Shown: positions 54,604 to 63,551 of the stretch, piece by piece
Numbering within the stretch: position 1 is the first letter of the stretch
Layout of the letters: every line of letters begins with the position of its first letter
Notes under the pieces: generated by a model
The model's database searches: none
What the model saw: only the letters and a program-made list of their open reading frames with translations
Told to the model about the DNA's origin: nothing
Position numbers and translations under genes: made by a program
Assembly: GCA_035946625.1 (NCBI GenBank)
Contig: DASYZE010000053.1
Span: forward strand, 1-64,000
Origin: DASYXZ01 sp035946625
Lineage (GTDB): Bacteria; Acidobacteriota; Terriglobia; UBA7540
DNA length: 64,000 nt
Direction: 5' to 3'

Positions 54604-55440
54604 CTAAAATTTAATCGACACAGAAAGGATGGCGCCGCCGTAAGCCAGGGCCGTGACCCAAGCGACGTCTGAATGGTACTTGGCAATCCCGTGAACCCTC
54701 TCTCCCTTGCTTTCCTGGCTGTAAGCGATGGCGCCCAGGATGGGCGTTAGGATCATCCCCGGGCCGTGAATCCAGGCCAGGGCTTTGTGCAATCGGATGG
54801 GACCTTCAACATGGGTTCCGGGAATCTTGGGTGCGCGGATGGCATAATAAGCGCTGGTGAAGTAAAGGTCGCCCGTGGCTGCGCCCAGAATGGCGTGTAG
54901 TTCGCGGCCACCCGGACTGCCTGGAGCGCCGTGATGCCCTTTGGCGCCGGAGGATGTGATTAACGAAGCGAGCATGGGAGCGACGGCAATCAATCCCAGC
55001 CGCTGATGGACCTGGAGCATGTGCGAGCGCCGGTCAAGCCTGGCCTGTTCCTGAGCATTGCCTTTGGTTAGATCCGTGGGGAAACCGAGATCTTTGAGCG
55101 ATGGCTCATGGTTTGAAGGCGGCGTTTGATTCTGAGTTTGGTCTTTCCCCTCGCTCCTCGGCGCCCCCTGGGGTTGTGCGTTTGCCGGGTTTTGATCGGA
55201 GATCTGAAGCAGGCCCGCATTGAGGGAACAATCGGGCGCCGAAAAGTCCGCAAGAGCCGGTGAAGCGCCCTCAGAAAATTGAGCGAGCGCGGAGCCGGGA
55301 CCCGCGAGCAGGCAGCATCCGGCTAATCCAATGACGGCCAGCCGAATGGCCTTCGTGGGAGGTAGTGAGTTCCATTGCTGGACCCGCTGATCCGAAGCCG
55401 ATTGCGAACCAGCACGAATGCCTTTACAGGAGTATTTCAT
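54604..55440 (-). CDS. Cytochrome b561-like membrane protein
   Basis: 278 residues. A signal-like segment (AIRLAVIGLAGCCLLAGPGSALAQ) is followed by a disordered Gln/Asn/Pro-rich stretch (~75-115). After it come four hydrophobic helices with His at positions expected for haem in b561-type proteins: MLQVHQRLGLIAVAPML, GRELHAILGAATGDLYF, RLHKALAWIHGPGMILTPILGAI and KYHSDVAWVTALAYGGAIL. Electron transfer across the membrane is inferred. It is in an operon with the YceI-like gene, nine bases apart. AAAGGA precedes the ATG. Confidence 0.65.
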   Translation of the reverse strand: MKYSCKGIRAGSQSASDQRVQQWNSLPPTKAIRLAVIGLAGCCLLAGPGSALAQFSEGASPALADFSAPDCSLNAGLLQISDQNPANAQPQGAPRSEGKDQTQNQTPPSNHEPSLKDLGFPTDLTKGNAQEQARLDRRSHMLQVHQRLGLIAVAPMLASLITSSGAKGHHGAPGSPGGRELHAILGAATGDLYFTSAYYAIRAPKIPGTHVEGPIRLHKALAWIHGPGMILTPILGAIAYSQESKGERVHGIAKYHSDVAWVTALAYGGAILSVSIKF

Positions 55441-55759
55441 ATTGTCCTTTGCTTCGATTGCCCTTCCATCGCGGGGGTTGCATGCTGATGGCGGGAATTT
55501 TCCCCGATGCCCGAAGGGAAGTCGATTTCAGGAAAGGCGAGCCGGCCCGGCTCGCTCGTTTTTGATATGGGTGAATTCTAAATGTCGAATTCACAGACTC
55601 CGATCGACCCCGCCTAAACAAGAGGCTGTATAATAATAATTTCTTGGGGGGCCCGGAGTTGCGCACAATTAGCTCCCTGATCTCGCGCCCCAAAGCGATT
55701 GCGAATCACTTTCATCAGCTGATCGCACGCATCGGGCAAGAGAATACGAAGCAGGCTCA
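55441..55759. other. Divergent intergenic region with an orphan terminator-like hairpin and a palindrome
   Basis: Between two divergent genes (319 bases). At 55537-55563 a gcgagcc/ggctcgc stem with a short loop is followed by tcgttttt, a plus-strand terminator with no plus-strand gene before it. At 55571-55594 gtgaattc and gaattcac form a perfect 8-bp inverted repeat spaced by eight bases, operator-like. TATAAT occurs at 55628-55633 without a -35. A short untranslated transcript ending at 55563 is possible. Confidence 0.5.
55537..55563 (+). terminator. Orphan intrinsic terminator
   Basis: Seven-bp GC stem (gcgagcc / ggctcgc, loop ggccc) then TCGTTTTT. The nearest plus-strand gene upstream is the tail-fibre-like gene 8.6 kb away, so what it terminates is unknown. 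Confidence 0.6.
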
Positions 55760-56818
55760 ATGCAGGATTTATTAATTAAACATATTGACCTGTTGGCTTG
55801 TCCGAAGTGCCGTGGTCACTTGATGCTCCAGGATGATTCCGGCCATCCCCTTATCTGTATTTCGTGCGACTCTTCCTATTCGTGCGACCAGGACATTCCC
55901 TTGCTCTTCCATCCTCATGATTCCAGGGACAGGCGTGATGTGACTCAGATCGTGCGGGAATTCTATGAGGAAAACCCCTTCCCCAACTACGATGATTTTG
56001 ATTCGAGCGCGTCATTGCAGGAAAAAGCCAGACGCGGGGTCTTCGCCCGGCTGCTCGACGAACAGATCCCGAAGGGGGCTTTCGTGCTGGAGGTAGGCTG
56101 CGGAACCGGGCAACTCAGCAACTTCCTGGGGATACACTGGAACCGGCAGGTTTTTGGATCGGACCTCTGCCTCAATTCACTCCGTATCGCCAACGGTTTC
56201 CGAGCGCGCTGCAAAATACCCAACAGCGGATTCCTGCAGATGAATCTCTTCAATCCCGCATTTCAGGAGCAGTCATTTGACGTGGTGATCTGCAATGGAG
56301 TGCTCCACGCCACCTCTGACCCGATGGCTGGTTTTGAATCCATTGGCCGTCTCGTCAAGCCCGGGGGTAAGATCATCATTGGGCTGTACAACACCATCGG
56401 ACGCCTTACCACCGACTTCAGAAGATTCTTGTTTCGCATTTCGGGCAATCGGTTGCGGTTTCTGGATGGACACATGCGCAACAAAAACTATAACGAAGCA
56501 CGGAAGCGGGCCTGGTTCATGGACCAATACGAGCATCCGGTGGAGAGCAAGCACTCCATCGATGAGGTCTTGAGTTGGTTTGATCAAAAAGGGTTTGAAT
56601 TCCTGGTCAGCATTCCAAAAACGGACTCCGCTCCTTTCCTGCCGGATGAAAGGCTTTTTTATCCTCATGACCGGGGCACGTGGGTCAGCCGGCTGTTCAC
56701 GCAATTAAGAATGTTGCTTCGCGGCGGCTCGGATGGCGCTCTGTTCATCATGATCGGACGCAAACGGCAAGCAAAGGAAGAAACGCCTGCACTCGAACTG
56801 TCGACCAAGGTCACCTAG
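55760..56818 (+). CDS. SAM-dependent methyltransferase with N-terminal zinc ribbon
   Basis: 352 residues. The N-terminus is a Trm112-like zinc ribbon: ACPKC (Cys14, Cys17) and CISC (Cys32, Cys35). Residues ~105-210 are a class I methyltransferase fold with VLEVGCGTGQLS and the later DVVICNGVLHATSDP. The C-terminal ~130 residues are variable and basic. The substrate is unknown, but the gene opens a cluster with a carbamoyltransferase and a flippase, so a glycan or natural-product target is likely. No strong Shine-Dalgarno. The 299 bases after it show no gene. Confidence 0.82.
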   Translation: MQDLLIKHIDLLACPKCRGHLMLQDDSGHPLICISCDSSYSCDQDIPLLFHPHDSRDRRDVTQIVREFYEENPFPNYDDFDSSASLQEKARRGVFARLLDEQIPKGAFVLEVGCGTGQLSNFLGIHWNRQVFGSDLCLNSLRIANGFRARCKIPNSGFLQMNLFNPAFQEQSFDVVICNGVLHATSDPMAGFESIGRLVKPGGKIIIGLYNTIGRLTTDFRRFLFRISGNRLRFLDGHMRNKNYNEARKRAWFMDQYEHPVESKHSIDEVLSWFDQKGFEFLVSIPKTDSAPFLPDERLFYPHDRGTWVSRLFTQLRMLLRGGSDGALFIMIGRKRQAKEETPALELSTKVT

Positions 56819-57117
56819 GATTTCGATCTCCCGCTCCATGCAACTTTCCTGAGCGTTGATGGACGGGTTCTCTGAGTCTCTCCCGGGAGTGTGCCAGGGT
56901 GATTGGGGTGAAGAGGGGCTGTTTAGTGCAAGGAAACCACATCCAAAATGTTCAGTTATGCCGGCCAAATGTTGCAGATAAAAATGAATCGAAAAAGATT
57001 CAAAGAATTTGAGGGCCGGCGCAGTATGCGAAATGCCCAAGACCGGACCACGAAAGCGCGTACTCTTTGGGTGTGACTTGAACCTCTCTTGCGATTTTGT
57101 TGGCGCCGGAGGATAGC

Positions 57118-57693
57118 ATGATTCTGCTTCGCTTCATCGGTCTATTCCTTGTGCTCATGGCATTTTATTCTTTTGGAGCAGTGGCGGGTAGTCGAACAAA
57201 GTCGATGACTCAAGGGCGGGCCCTATTCCCCACCTTGCTCGATCTTGCAGTCATTTTGCTTGCATGGCTGGCTGCTTCCTTCGCCTCCTGGGGGGGATAT
57301 CGGGCCGCCGTGGCCACTATGATCGGAACTGGCGTCGGATTGTTCGCAGCATTCATTTTGTATCGCCTGTTGAAGCAAACTTCAAACCAAAAACCAAGGG
57401 TTGGAGCCGGCGGAGGGAAGATCCCCGTCCCCGGCATTGAATCCTCCGTTCCGGCAACTCCTCAATCGGACGACCCTGTACAGCCGCGATGGAGGTCATT
57501 TCTCCGCCAGGTGGGCGGTTTCCAGAGCCGGCTTCTGCTCAGCGGGTTTTACTATGTCGCGATTCTGCCCTTCGGTATCCTGGTGGGAATGTTGGGCGAT
57601 CCGTTGGGGCTCAAGCCCCCGCCCGGCGAATCATTCTGGAAGCGCCGGGAGGATGACCTTCAAAACCTTGAGCGCGCCCGCAGGCAATCATAA
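57118..57693 (+). CDS. Small membrane protein of carbamoyltransferase clusters (SxtJ-like)
   Basis: 191 residues from the ATG at 57118 (GGAGG upstream; an in-frame TTG at 57097 is less likely). Three or four hydrophobic segments: ILLRFIGLFLVLMAFYSFGAVAG, LLDLAVILLAWLAASFASW, TMIGTGVGLFAAFILYRLL, and SGFYYVAILPFGILVGMLG. The C-terminal part (GDPLGLKPPPGESFWKRREDDLQNLERARRQ) resembles the short membrane proteins found beside NodU/CmcH carbamoyltransferases. Its TAA overlaps the next ATG (TAATG), giving direct coupling. A membrane anchor for the carbamoyltransferase is an inference. Confidence 0.72.
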   Translation: MILLRFIGLFLVLMAFYSFGAVAGSRTKSMTQGRALFPTLLDLAVILLAWLAASFASWGGYRAAVATMIGTGVGLFAAFILYRLLKQTSNQKPRVGAGGGKIPVPGIESSVPATPQSDDPVQPRWRSFLRQVGGFQSRLLLSGFYYVAILPFGILVGMLGDPLGLKPPPGESFWKRREDDLQNLERARRQS

Positions 57694-59468
57694 TGAACAT
57701 CCTTGGGATTTCCTGTTACTACCATGATGCTGCGGCGGCATTGCTACAAGATGGAATGCTTGTTGCTGCCGCGGAAGAGGAGCGCTTTACCAGAAAGAAG
57801 CACGACTCCGCTTTCCCCACCCACGCCATCTGGTTTTGTTTGGAACAGGCGGAAATTGACCCTGGCGACCTTGACTATGTGGTTTTTTACGAGAAGCCGT
57901 TGGTGAAATTTGAGCGAATTCTCACTACGGCGTTAGGCACCTTTCCTCGTTCCGCAGAGATGTTCACCGAGGCAATGATCGCCCAGTTTAACAACAAACT
58001 TTGGATCAGAAGTCTATTGGCCAGCCATCTCGGCATTACGGCGGAAAAAATCCTGTTCGTGGATCATCACATGGCCCATGCGGCGAGTGCGTTTTTTTGC
58101 TCGCCGTTCAAAGAGGCGGCCCTCTTGACTGTGGATGGGGTGGGCGAATGGACGACAGCCGCCACAGGCTCCGCAACGGCAGACTGGAATGGACAGGGTA
58201 CCAACGCCATTCGCTTGTCCCGCGAAATACGTTTTCCGCATTCACTGGGGCTGCTTTACTCCACTTTTACCGCCTTCCTGGGTTTTGAAGTCAATGAAGG
58301 CGAGTACAAAGTAATGGGCATGGCCGCCTACGGCGAACCGCGCTATTTGGCCAAAGTGTATCAGCTCATCCGGGTAGCCAGCGATGGCAGCTTTCATCTC
58401 AACATGGATTATTTCTCCTTCCACGAATCCGTGACCCGGTCTTTTTCCAGCCGTTTCCTGGATCTATTCGGCGCGCCCAGGGATCCCATTACCGAATTCA
58501 TTTCATCCGATGTGTTGCCTGATCTCTCCGGGCGCGAAGCCGTCGCGAAAACGAGTCAGTACTACGCCGATGTGGCCGCCAGCATCCAGAAAGTTACCGA
58601 GGATATTCTGCTGAAGATGGCCAACCACCTCCAGCGAGAGACTGGACTGAAAACATTATGTATGGCCGGAGGGGTGGCTCTGAATAGCGTCGCCAACGGG
58701 CGGATATTTCGCGAGACCGCGTTCGAAGACCTTTTTATCCAGCCCGCAGCCGGCGATTCGGGAGGTGCGGTGGGAGCGGCCCTCCACGCCTGGCACGTGC
58801 TTCTGGGCAAGCCCCGAAAATACGTTATGGAGCACGCCTATCTGGGCCAGGAATCTGACGAAGAAGAAATTCGCGGATTCTTGAACCAAAACAACATTCC
58901 TTACAAAGTCGAGAAAGACGAAGATCTTCTCTCTCAGATGGTGGACGTTTTAGCCGCCGCAAAAGTGGTGGGTTGGTTCCAGGGTAGGTTTGAGTGGGGG
59001 CCCCGCGCGCTCGGCCATCGCAGCATTCTGGCTGACCCACGGCGGGGGGAAATGAAGCAAATCGTAAACTCCAAGATCAAATTCCGTGAGGCGTTCCGTC
59101 CCTTTGCGCCCATGCTGCCCGAGAAATACGCGGGAAAATATTTTGAAGGATTGCCCGGCGCGAGCGTCCCTTTTCCGTGCCGCTTCATGCAGCTCGTGTT
59201 GCCTTGGAGAGACAATGCTGCTAATCTGGTGCCCGCGGTGAACCACGTTGGGACGGGGCGGCTCCAGACCGTGCGCCCTGACTGGAACCCGCGGTGCCAC
59301 CGGCTGCTGCAGCTTTTTGAAGAAGCTACAGGCGTTCCGATCCTGATGAATACCAGCTTCAACCTACGCGGCGAACCTATTGTCGCAAGTGTGGCCAATG
59401 CCTGGGATACTTTCAAGAACAGCGGGCTGGATGTGCTGGTCCTGGGAAACTGCGTGATCAGGAAGTAG
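57693..59468 (+). CDS. Carbamoyltransferase (NodU/CmcH/TobZ family)
   Basis: 591 residues, the normal length. The N-terminus MNILGISCYYHDAAAALLQDG and AAAEEERFTRKKHD, the HHMAHAASAF motif near 126-135 and GGVALNSVANGR near 330 are the ASKHA-type carbamoylphosphate/adenylate domain; FQGRFEWGPRALGHRSILADPR and PILMNTSFNLRGEPIV mark the C-terminal transferase. It moves a carbamoyl group from carbamoyl phosphate through carbamoyl-AMP to a hydroxyl of a sugar or antibiotic. The acceptor here is unknown. Coupled to the upstream membrane gene and to DUF5989 ten bases downstream. Confidence 0.95.
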   Translation: MNILGISCYYHDAAAALLQDGMLVAAAEEERFTRKKHDSAFPTHAIWFCLEQAEIDPGDLDYVVFYEKPLVKFERILTTALGTFPRSAEMFTEAMIAQFNNKLWIRSLLASHLGITAEKILFVDHHMAHAASAFFCSPFKEAALLTVDGVGEWTTAATGSATADWNGQGTNAIRLSREIRFPHSLGLLYSTFTAFLGFEVNEGEYKVMGMAAYGEPRYLAKVYQLIRVASDGSFHLNMDYFSFHESVTRSFSSRFLDLFGAPRDPITEFISSDVLPDLSGREAVAKTSQYYADVAASIQKVTEDILLKMANHLQRETGLKTLCMAGGVALNSVANGRIFRETAFEDLFIQPAAGDSGGAVGAALHAWHVLLGKPRKYVMEHAYLGQESDEEEIRGFLNQNNIPYKVEKDEDLLSQMVDVLAAAKVVGWFQGRFEWGPRALGHRSILADPRRGEMKQIVNSKIKFREAFRPFAPMLPEKYAGKYFEGLPGASVPFPCRFMQLVLPWRDNAANLVPAVNHVGTGRLQTVRPDWNPRCHRLLQLFEEATGVPILMNTSFNLRGEPIVASVANAWDTFKNSGLDVLVLGNCVIRK

Positions 59469-59478
59469 GAGGAGGCGG

Positions 59479-59658
59479 ATGCCTTCAATCAAGGCGCTTA
59501 GACTGGGCCTGGGGACGGTGGGCGAGTTTCTAGCTTTCCTGTGGCGGCGTAAGCTCTGGTGGCTCATCCCTCTCACCCTGGCAATCCTGATGGTGGGAAT
59601 GCTGCTGGTCTTCGGGGAGGCGTCCGGTGTCGCGCCCTTCATTTATACGTTGTTCTAA
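59479..59658 (+). CDS. DUF5989 family small membrane protein
   Basis: 59 residues, with GGAGGAGG just before the ATG, ten bases after the carbamoyltransferase stop. The sequence has the DUF5989 hallmark: GEFLAFLWRRKLWWLIPL, one hydrophobic helix, and a GVAPFIYTLF end. These proteins nearly always accompany carbamoyltransferases and SxtJ-like proteins. The function is unknown; a membrane anchor or adaptor for the transferase is likely. Confidence 0.85.
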   Translation: MPSIKALRLGLGTVGEFLAFLWRRKLWWLIPLTLAILMVGMLLVFGEASGVAPFIYTLF

Positions 59659-59724
59659 GGCATTGTAATCCAGGCGCTTTGACCCCTCCCATCTGGTGTA
59701 GTCTGATTTTGCGCGCAGGCGGAA

Positions 59725-61074
59725 GTGCGTTCTCCAGTGGAGCCTGCCAACAGGGAAATTTTGATGCACCACGATGGAGAAAAAAAAACTGGGCTGGTAC
59801 CCTTTCCACGGTTCTTTTCCGTGCTCGGCTACTCCGCGTTTTGGTGCGTGGCGATCTTGGTCCTCGCCGAGGCGGCATCTCGAATTGTATTGCCCATCTA
59901 CCATCATTTCAGTTCTCCTCTCCTCAAAGTCGGTCCTGATTCAGAAAACTTGCTGAGCCAGCGACGCGGCGCCGGATTAATCGGCGCCTTATTCTTCGAC
60001 AACGTGTGGCTCGACATGAGCAGCGCCAGCCCCGCGTACGTAGGTTATGGCTGGGCGGAAGATTTCTGGAAGGAACAAAGATCCCGATTTGAATTCGAGA
60101 ACGCTCGCCCCGCCCCCTACGAACCGTTCAGAATTTGGGGTATGGAGGAGTCCCACGGAAAATACATCAACGTGGACAAGACGGAGATGGGCGCCCGGCG
60201 CAGAACTTTCAATCCGCTCCAACCCGGCTGCGAGAGCCGGCAAGCACAGAAGGTATGGGTCTTCGGAGCTTCGACGACCTGGGGATATGGAACACCCGAT
60301 TTCGAAACGATTCCATCAAATCTGTCCAAGAATCTTAACTCGGCCAGTGGCAACTGCGTCGAAGTCTCCAATCTCGGCGTCGACGGCTACAATACAAATC
60401 AAGAGGTAGTCTACCTAATTCAGCAACTGAAGGCGGGCGGGCTGCCGGACGCGGTGGTCTTCTTCGACGGATATGCCGATGCCTATGTTGGCACTCTCGG
60501 ACCGGGTCTCCCTTCAACCCATTGGGATTACGATGAAATAAAGGCCAAGCAGCAGAGCACCGTAATAAATTGGCCCGACTTGGTTAAGAGATCGTCCTTC
60601 CTGTCTTTCATGGACAGGTTGAGAATGCGCCTGCGACGCAGCCAAGGTACCCTGTCGGATCAAGAGCGGGCTGCCAGGGTCAAATCCACCATGGATAACT
60701 ATGAATTGAATCTGGCGTTGGTCCGAGTTCTCGCCCGGGAATATGGGTTTGATGCCTTTTTCTTCTGGCAGCCGTACGTTCTGTACGGAAAGAAGCCATT
60801 GGTCCTCTTCGAACAAAATATGTTGGACGACAGAGCCATTCACGATGTTTACAAGGAGGCTGACCGGCGCGCCGCTGAAACCGGCAAATTCATTTTCCTG
60901 GGCGGGGTCTTTGATCGGGTTAAAGAGCCGGTTTACATCGACTCGGTCCATTTGGGTCCGCTGGGAAACGAAATCATCGCCGGGGCCATTGCTGCACAAA
61001 TTCAGCCGGCATTGTTGAATCGAAGAGCAAAACTTGAGGACGCCTCGAAGGGTAAGCCGAGCTCATCGCCCTGA
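59725..61074 (+). CDS. Membrane-anchored SGNH/GDSL-type hydrolase-like protein
   Basis: 449 residues from a GTG, or 436 from the ATG at 59764; neither has a strong Shine-Dalgarno. A membrane helix (FSVLGYSAFWCVAILVLAEAASRIVL) is followed by a periplasmic domain. KVWVFGASTTWGYGTPD carries a GASTT block in place of the usual GDS (Ser at the nucleophile position), VSNLGVDGYNTNQEVVYL contributes the block II/III Gly and Asn, and YIDSVHLGPLGNEI contributes the terminal Asp-x-x-His pair. Such proteins act as esterases or O-acyl-modifying enzymes on surface polysaccharides. It belongs to the carbamoyltransferase cluster. Confidence 0.75.
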   Translation: MRSPVEPANREILMHHDGEKKTGLVPFPRFFSVLGYSAFWCVAILVLAEAASRIVLPIYHHFSSPLLKVGPDSENLLSQRRGAGLIGALFFDNVWLDMSSASPAYVGYGWAEDFWKEQRSRFEFENARPAPYEPFRIWGMEESHGKYINVDKTEMGARRRTFNPLQPGCESRQAQKVWVFGASTTWGYGTPDFETIPSNLSKNLNSASGNCVEVSNLGVDGYNTNQEVVYLIQQLKAGGLPDAVVFFDGYADAYVGTLGPGLPSTHWDYDEIKAKQQSTVINWPDLVKRSSFLSFMDRLRMRLRRSQGTLSDQERAARVKSTMDNYELNLALVRVLAREYGFDAFFFWQPYVLYGKKPLVLFEQNMLDDRAIHDVYKEADRRAAETGKFIFLGGVFDRVKEPVYIDSVHLGPLGNEIIAGAIAAQIQPALLNRRAKLEDASKGKPSSSP

Positions 61075-61192
61075 ATAATTTCCCCGGGTCATTCAGCAGG
61101 CGCCGTTGACATTCGGAAAGGCTTTGGAGCGCCGTTTATCCCGCGCCGCGACATGGATCGAAGCCTCACAAGGCGGCATAAAGCCGCCTCTA

Positions 61193-63457
61193 CTAAACTT
61201 TTCTGAACAAGGTATGCATCCAGATATCAAGGTTGTACTCCCCAACTTTCCTTAAGGCCGAATTGTTGTTGATGTGACCGAGGATCCATTTACCCCCAAG
61301 AAAGAGCCGCTTGCCCAGCCACGACTTATCGTACACCTCAGGCCCCCGAAGGTCGCCCACAAGAAGGTAGCCGCCGGGACGAAGCGCGTTTACCATCGCT
61401 GTGCAAATGTATCGATACTCTCTGGGAAGGACCAGGTTGCTTAGAGCTGTTACTACAATCAGGTCAAAGGTGCCGGGAAGTGGATCGCGCCGCATATCAA
61501 ACCGGAAAAATTCGACAAACTCAATTTGGCGGCAACGATTCCGGGCCCTTTCGAGTGCGGTATCTGAATTGTCCACTGCGACCAACAACTTACAGCGGGT
61601 GGAAACCAGTTCTGTGAACACTCCTTCGCCACAGCCTATTTCGAGCGCACGCTCAAACTTTGTTCCGTCTCGAACCGCATCCAGCATAGCAAGTTCATAG
61701 CTGAATCTCTCCTGTTCTTCCGGATCGAGCGCACCATACGGATCCACCTTGTCCGTGAACACTTGCTCGATGCGGGCGGTCTCGTGCTCAGGTTTGTAGG
61801 TCAGTACGCGATAGATACTGGAAAATATAGGAAACGAGTTATATCTGGACCCAAGGCGAATGATGGCTTGGCGCAGGTGTTTCCAGCCCGACTTCGTCAA
61901 AGTGAAGGGGGAAAAAAGAACTTCTCCAGCCAACATTCGTTCTTCCGTTCGCGCTCCGCCGAAGTACAGACCGATTCCATATGCCAGGCCGCCCGCTAGG
62001 GCAGCGGCAATCAATTCCAGCCATCGCCCGGGCCGGCCAATATATAAGACGCCAAAAGTCGCTGCCCCACAGGCTAGCCCGGGGAGGAAAATTCCTTCCA
62101 GAGAAACGCGAAGAAGGTGAAACACCCCAGTCTGGCCCCTGCGGGACCCGAGCACCAAGTATGCCGCCGAGCGAAGAGTCATCGAGGACAGAAGGCCCCA
62201 CGCGGCTCCCTCCAAACCAATTCGATGCAGGGTGAAGTAGGTAACTCCGAGATTGGCGGCCAGTGCCGCCAGGCTAACCCAGAAAACCTTGCGAGCTTCA
62301 CCACGTCCCCAAAGAACTTGTTCGGCTCCTCCCCCAAGGGCGGATACTGCCATGCTTGCACAAAGCAATCGTAAGACGGCCACCGTTTCCGGGGGAGCCT
62401 CACCCATCCATGCCAACAAAAGGTTCGGGGCGGCGAGGATGAGTCCAAGATAGAGAGGAAGCATCAAAACGATTGTCCACCTTGTGCCCACCTCGATGAG
62501 TTGGCGGGTTACGCCAGAATCCTTGGTATGTTCAGACTGACTGGCCGCCGGAAACAGCACGTCCATGGCGCGCCCTTGGATTCGCGCTAGAGCCATGGGG
62601 AATTTCTGCCCGACAGCAAAGGGAGAAATTGCCGATGAGCTCAAGACGGTTCCGATCAGCAACGGAGCTATCTGTGGGTTGGAGTTTTCAGCGAAGTCTG
62701 CCATCTGGCTCCAAAGGCCAAAGGTGAAGTAAGGACGGAGCCAAGCCCATTTGAACTTGCCTTGGCCGAGCCGGATTCGCGGTTCCAACCGCCTCACCAG
62801 GTAAAGGGCGACAAGCAAAACAATCCAACTGAGGATTACCTGCCAAACGGCTATCGCCAACAGCGATCCTCCAAATCTGAATACTGCTATCACCCCCGCA
62901 GCTGAGAACAAGGTGGTTCCGACAGCAATGAAATTGGCCACGTCGAACCTTCGTAACCCGTTCAAGACAGCGATCGTGAATGTGAGCAGTTGATTGCCCC
63001 AGTAGGCCAATCCGGCCAGGCCAAAAACAAGCGGGGCGATCTTGATCGTCTGAGGGGACAGATGTAATCCCTGAGTGAGGCCAAACCCAAATACACCGAT
63101 CCCCAGGGCCCCAAAGAGACCCAAGACCTGGTACGTCCTCCACGCCGACCCAACAAATCGTGGCATTTCCTGGGATGCGGCGTCGGCACCCTGGCCGGCT
63201 ACGGCCCGCGCCACGCTGTTTAGAATTCCAAGGTCAACTGTCACCATACTGCCCACAGCCAGTGCCGCTACCCAAAGCCCGTAACCCTCTGCGCCTAATG
63301 CTTTGAGCATGATCGGAACAAGAATAATTCCGACCGGAGCGGAAATGAGCAGATTGGAATTGTTGATCAAGCTGTCCCGCATTAAGCGGACGCGTTCGCC
63401 GAGATCGACAACATAAACTTGGCCAGGATTTTCTGGGGCAGGCCCGTCGGCCATCAT
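61193..63457 (-). CDS. Oligosaccharide flippase fused to a SAM methyltransferase
   Basis: 754 residues in one continuous frame. Residues ~1-500 are a Wzx/MATE-type flippase with about fourteen hydrophobic segments (NSNLLISAPVGIILVPIMLKALG, then GLWVAALAVGSMVTVDLGILNSVARA). Residues ~540-754 are a class I methyltransferase: RALEIGCGEGVFTEL near 597-611, LLVAVDNSD, DLIVVTALSNLVLP and LRPGGYLLVGDLRGPEV, closest in style to the NodS group. GAGGATAA precedes the double ATG. The flippase should move a lipid-linked oligosaccharide across the inner membrane; the fused cytoplasmic methyltransferase could cap the same substrate. It is convergent with the SGNH gene. Confidence 0.85.
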   Translation of the reverse strand: MMADGPAPENPGQVYVVDLGERVRLMRDSLINNSNLLISAPVGIILVPIMLKALGAEGYGLWVAALAVGSMVTVDLGILNSVARAVAGQGADAASQEMPRFVGSAWRTYQVLGLFGALGIGVFGFGLTQGLHLSPQTIKIAPLVFGLAGLAYWGNQLLTFTIAVLNGLRRFDVANFIAVGTTLFSAAGVIAVFRFGGSLLAIAVWQVILSWIVLLVALYLVRRLEPRIRLGQGKFKWAWLRPYFTFGLWSQMADFAENSNPQIAPLLIGTVLSSSAISPFAVGQKFPMALARIQGRAMDVLFPAASQSEHTKDSGVTRQLIEVGTRWTIVLMLPLYLGLILAAPNLLLAWMGEAPPETVAVLRLLCASMAVSALGGGAEQVLWGRGEARKVFWVSLAALAANLGVTYFTLHRIGLEGAAWGLLSSMTLRSAAYLVLGSRRGQTGVFHLLRVSLEGIFLPGLACGAATFGVLYIGRPGRWLELIAAALAGGLAYGIGLYFGGARTEERMLAGEVLFSPFTLTKSGWKHLRQAIIRLGSRYNSFPIFSSIYRVLTYKPEHETARIEQVFTDKVDPYGALDPEEQERFSYELAMLDAVRDGTKFERALEIGCGEGVFTELVSTRCKLLVAVDNSDTALERARNRCRQIEFVEFFRFDMRRDPLPGTFDLIVVTALSNLVLPREYRYICTAMVNALRPGGYLLVGDLRGPEVYDKSWLGKRLFLGGKWILGHINNNSALRKVGEYNLDIWMHTLFRKV

Positions 63458-63551
63458 TTATCCTCAATAAACATTTTCGGGAGAGTATAACGTCCCTGGC
63501 GGCCAAGACAAGCCAGAGATGCGGAAAGGGTGTGCGACATAGAAGTGGGAG

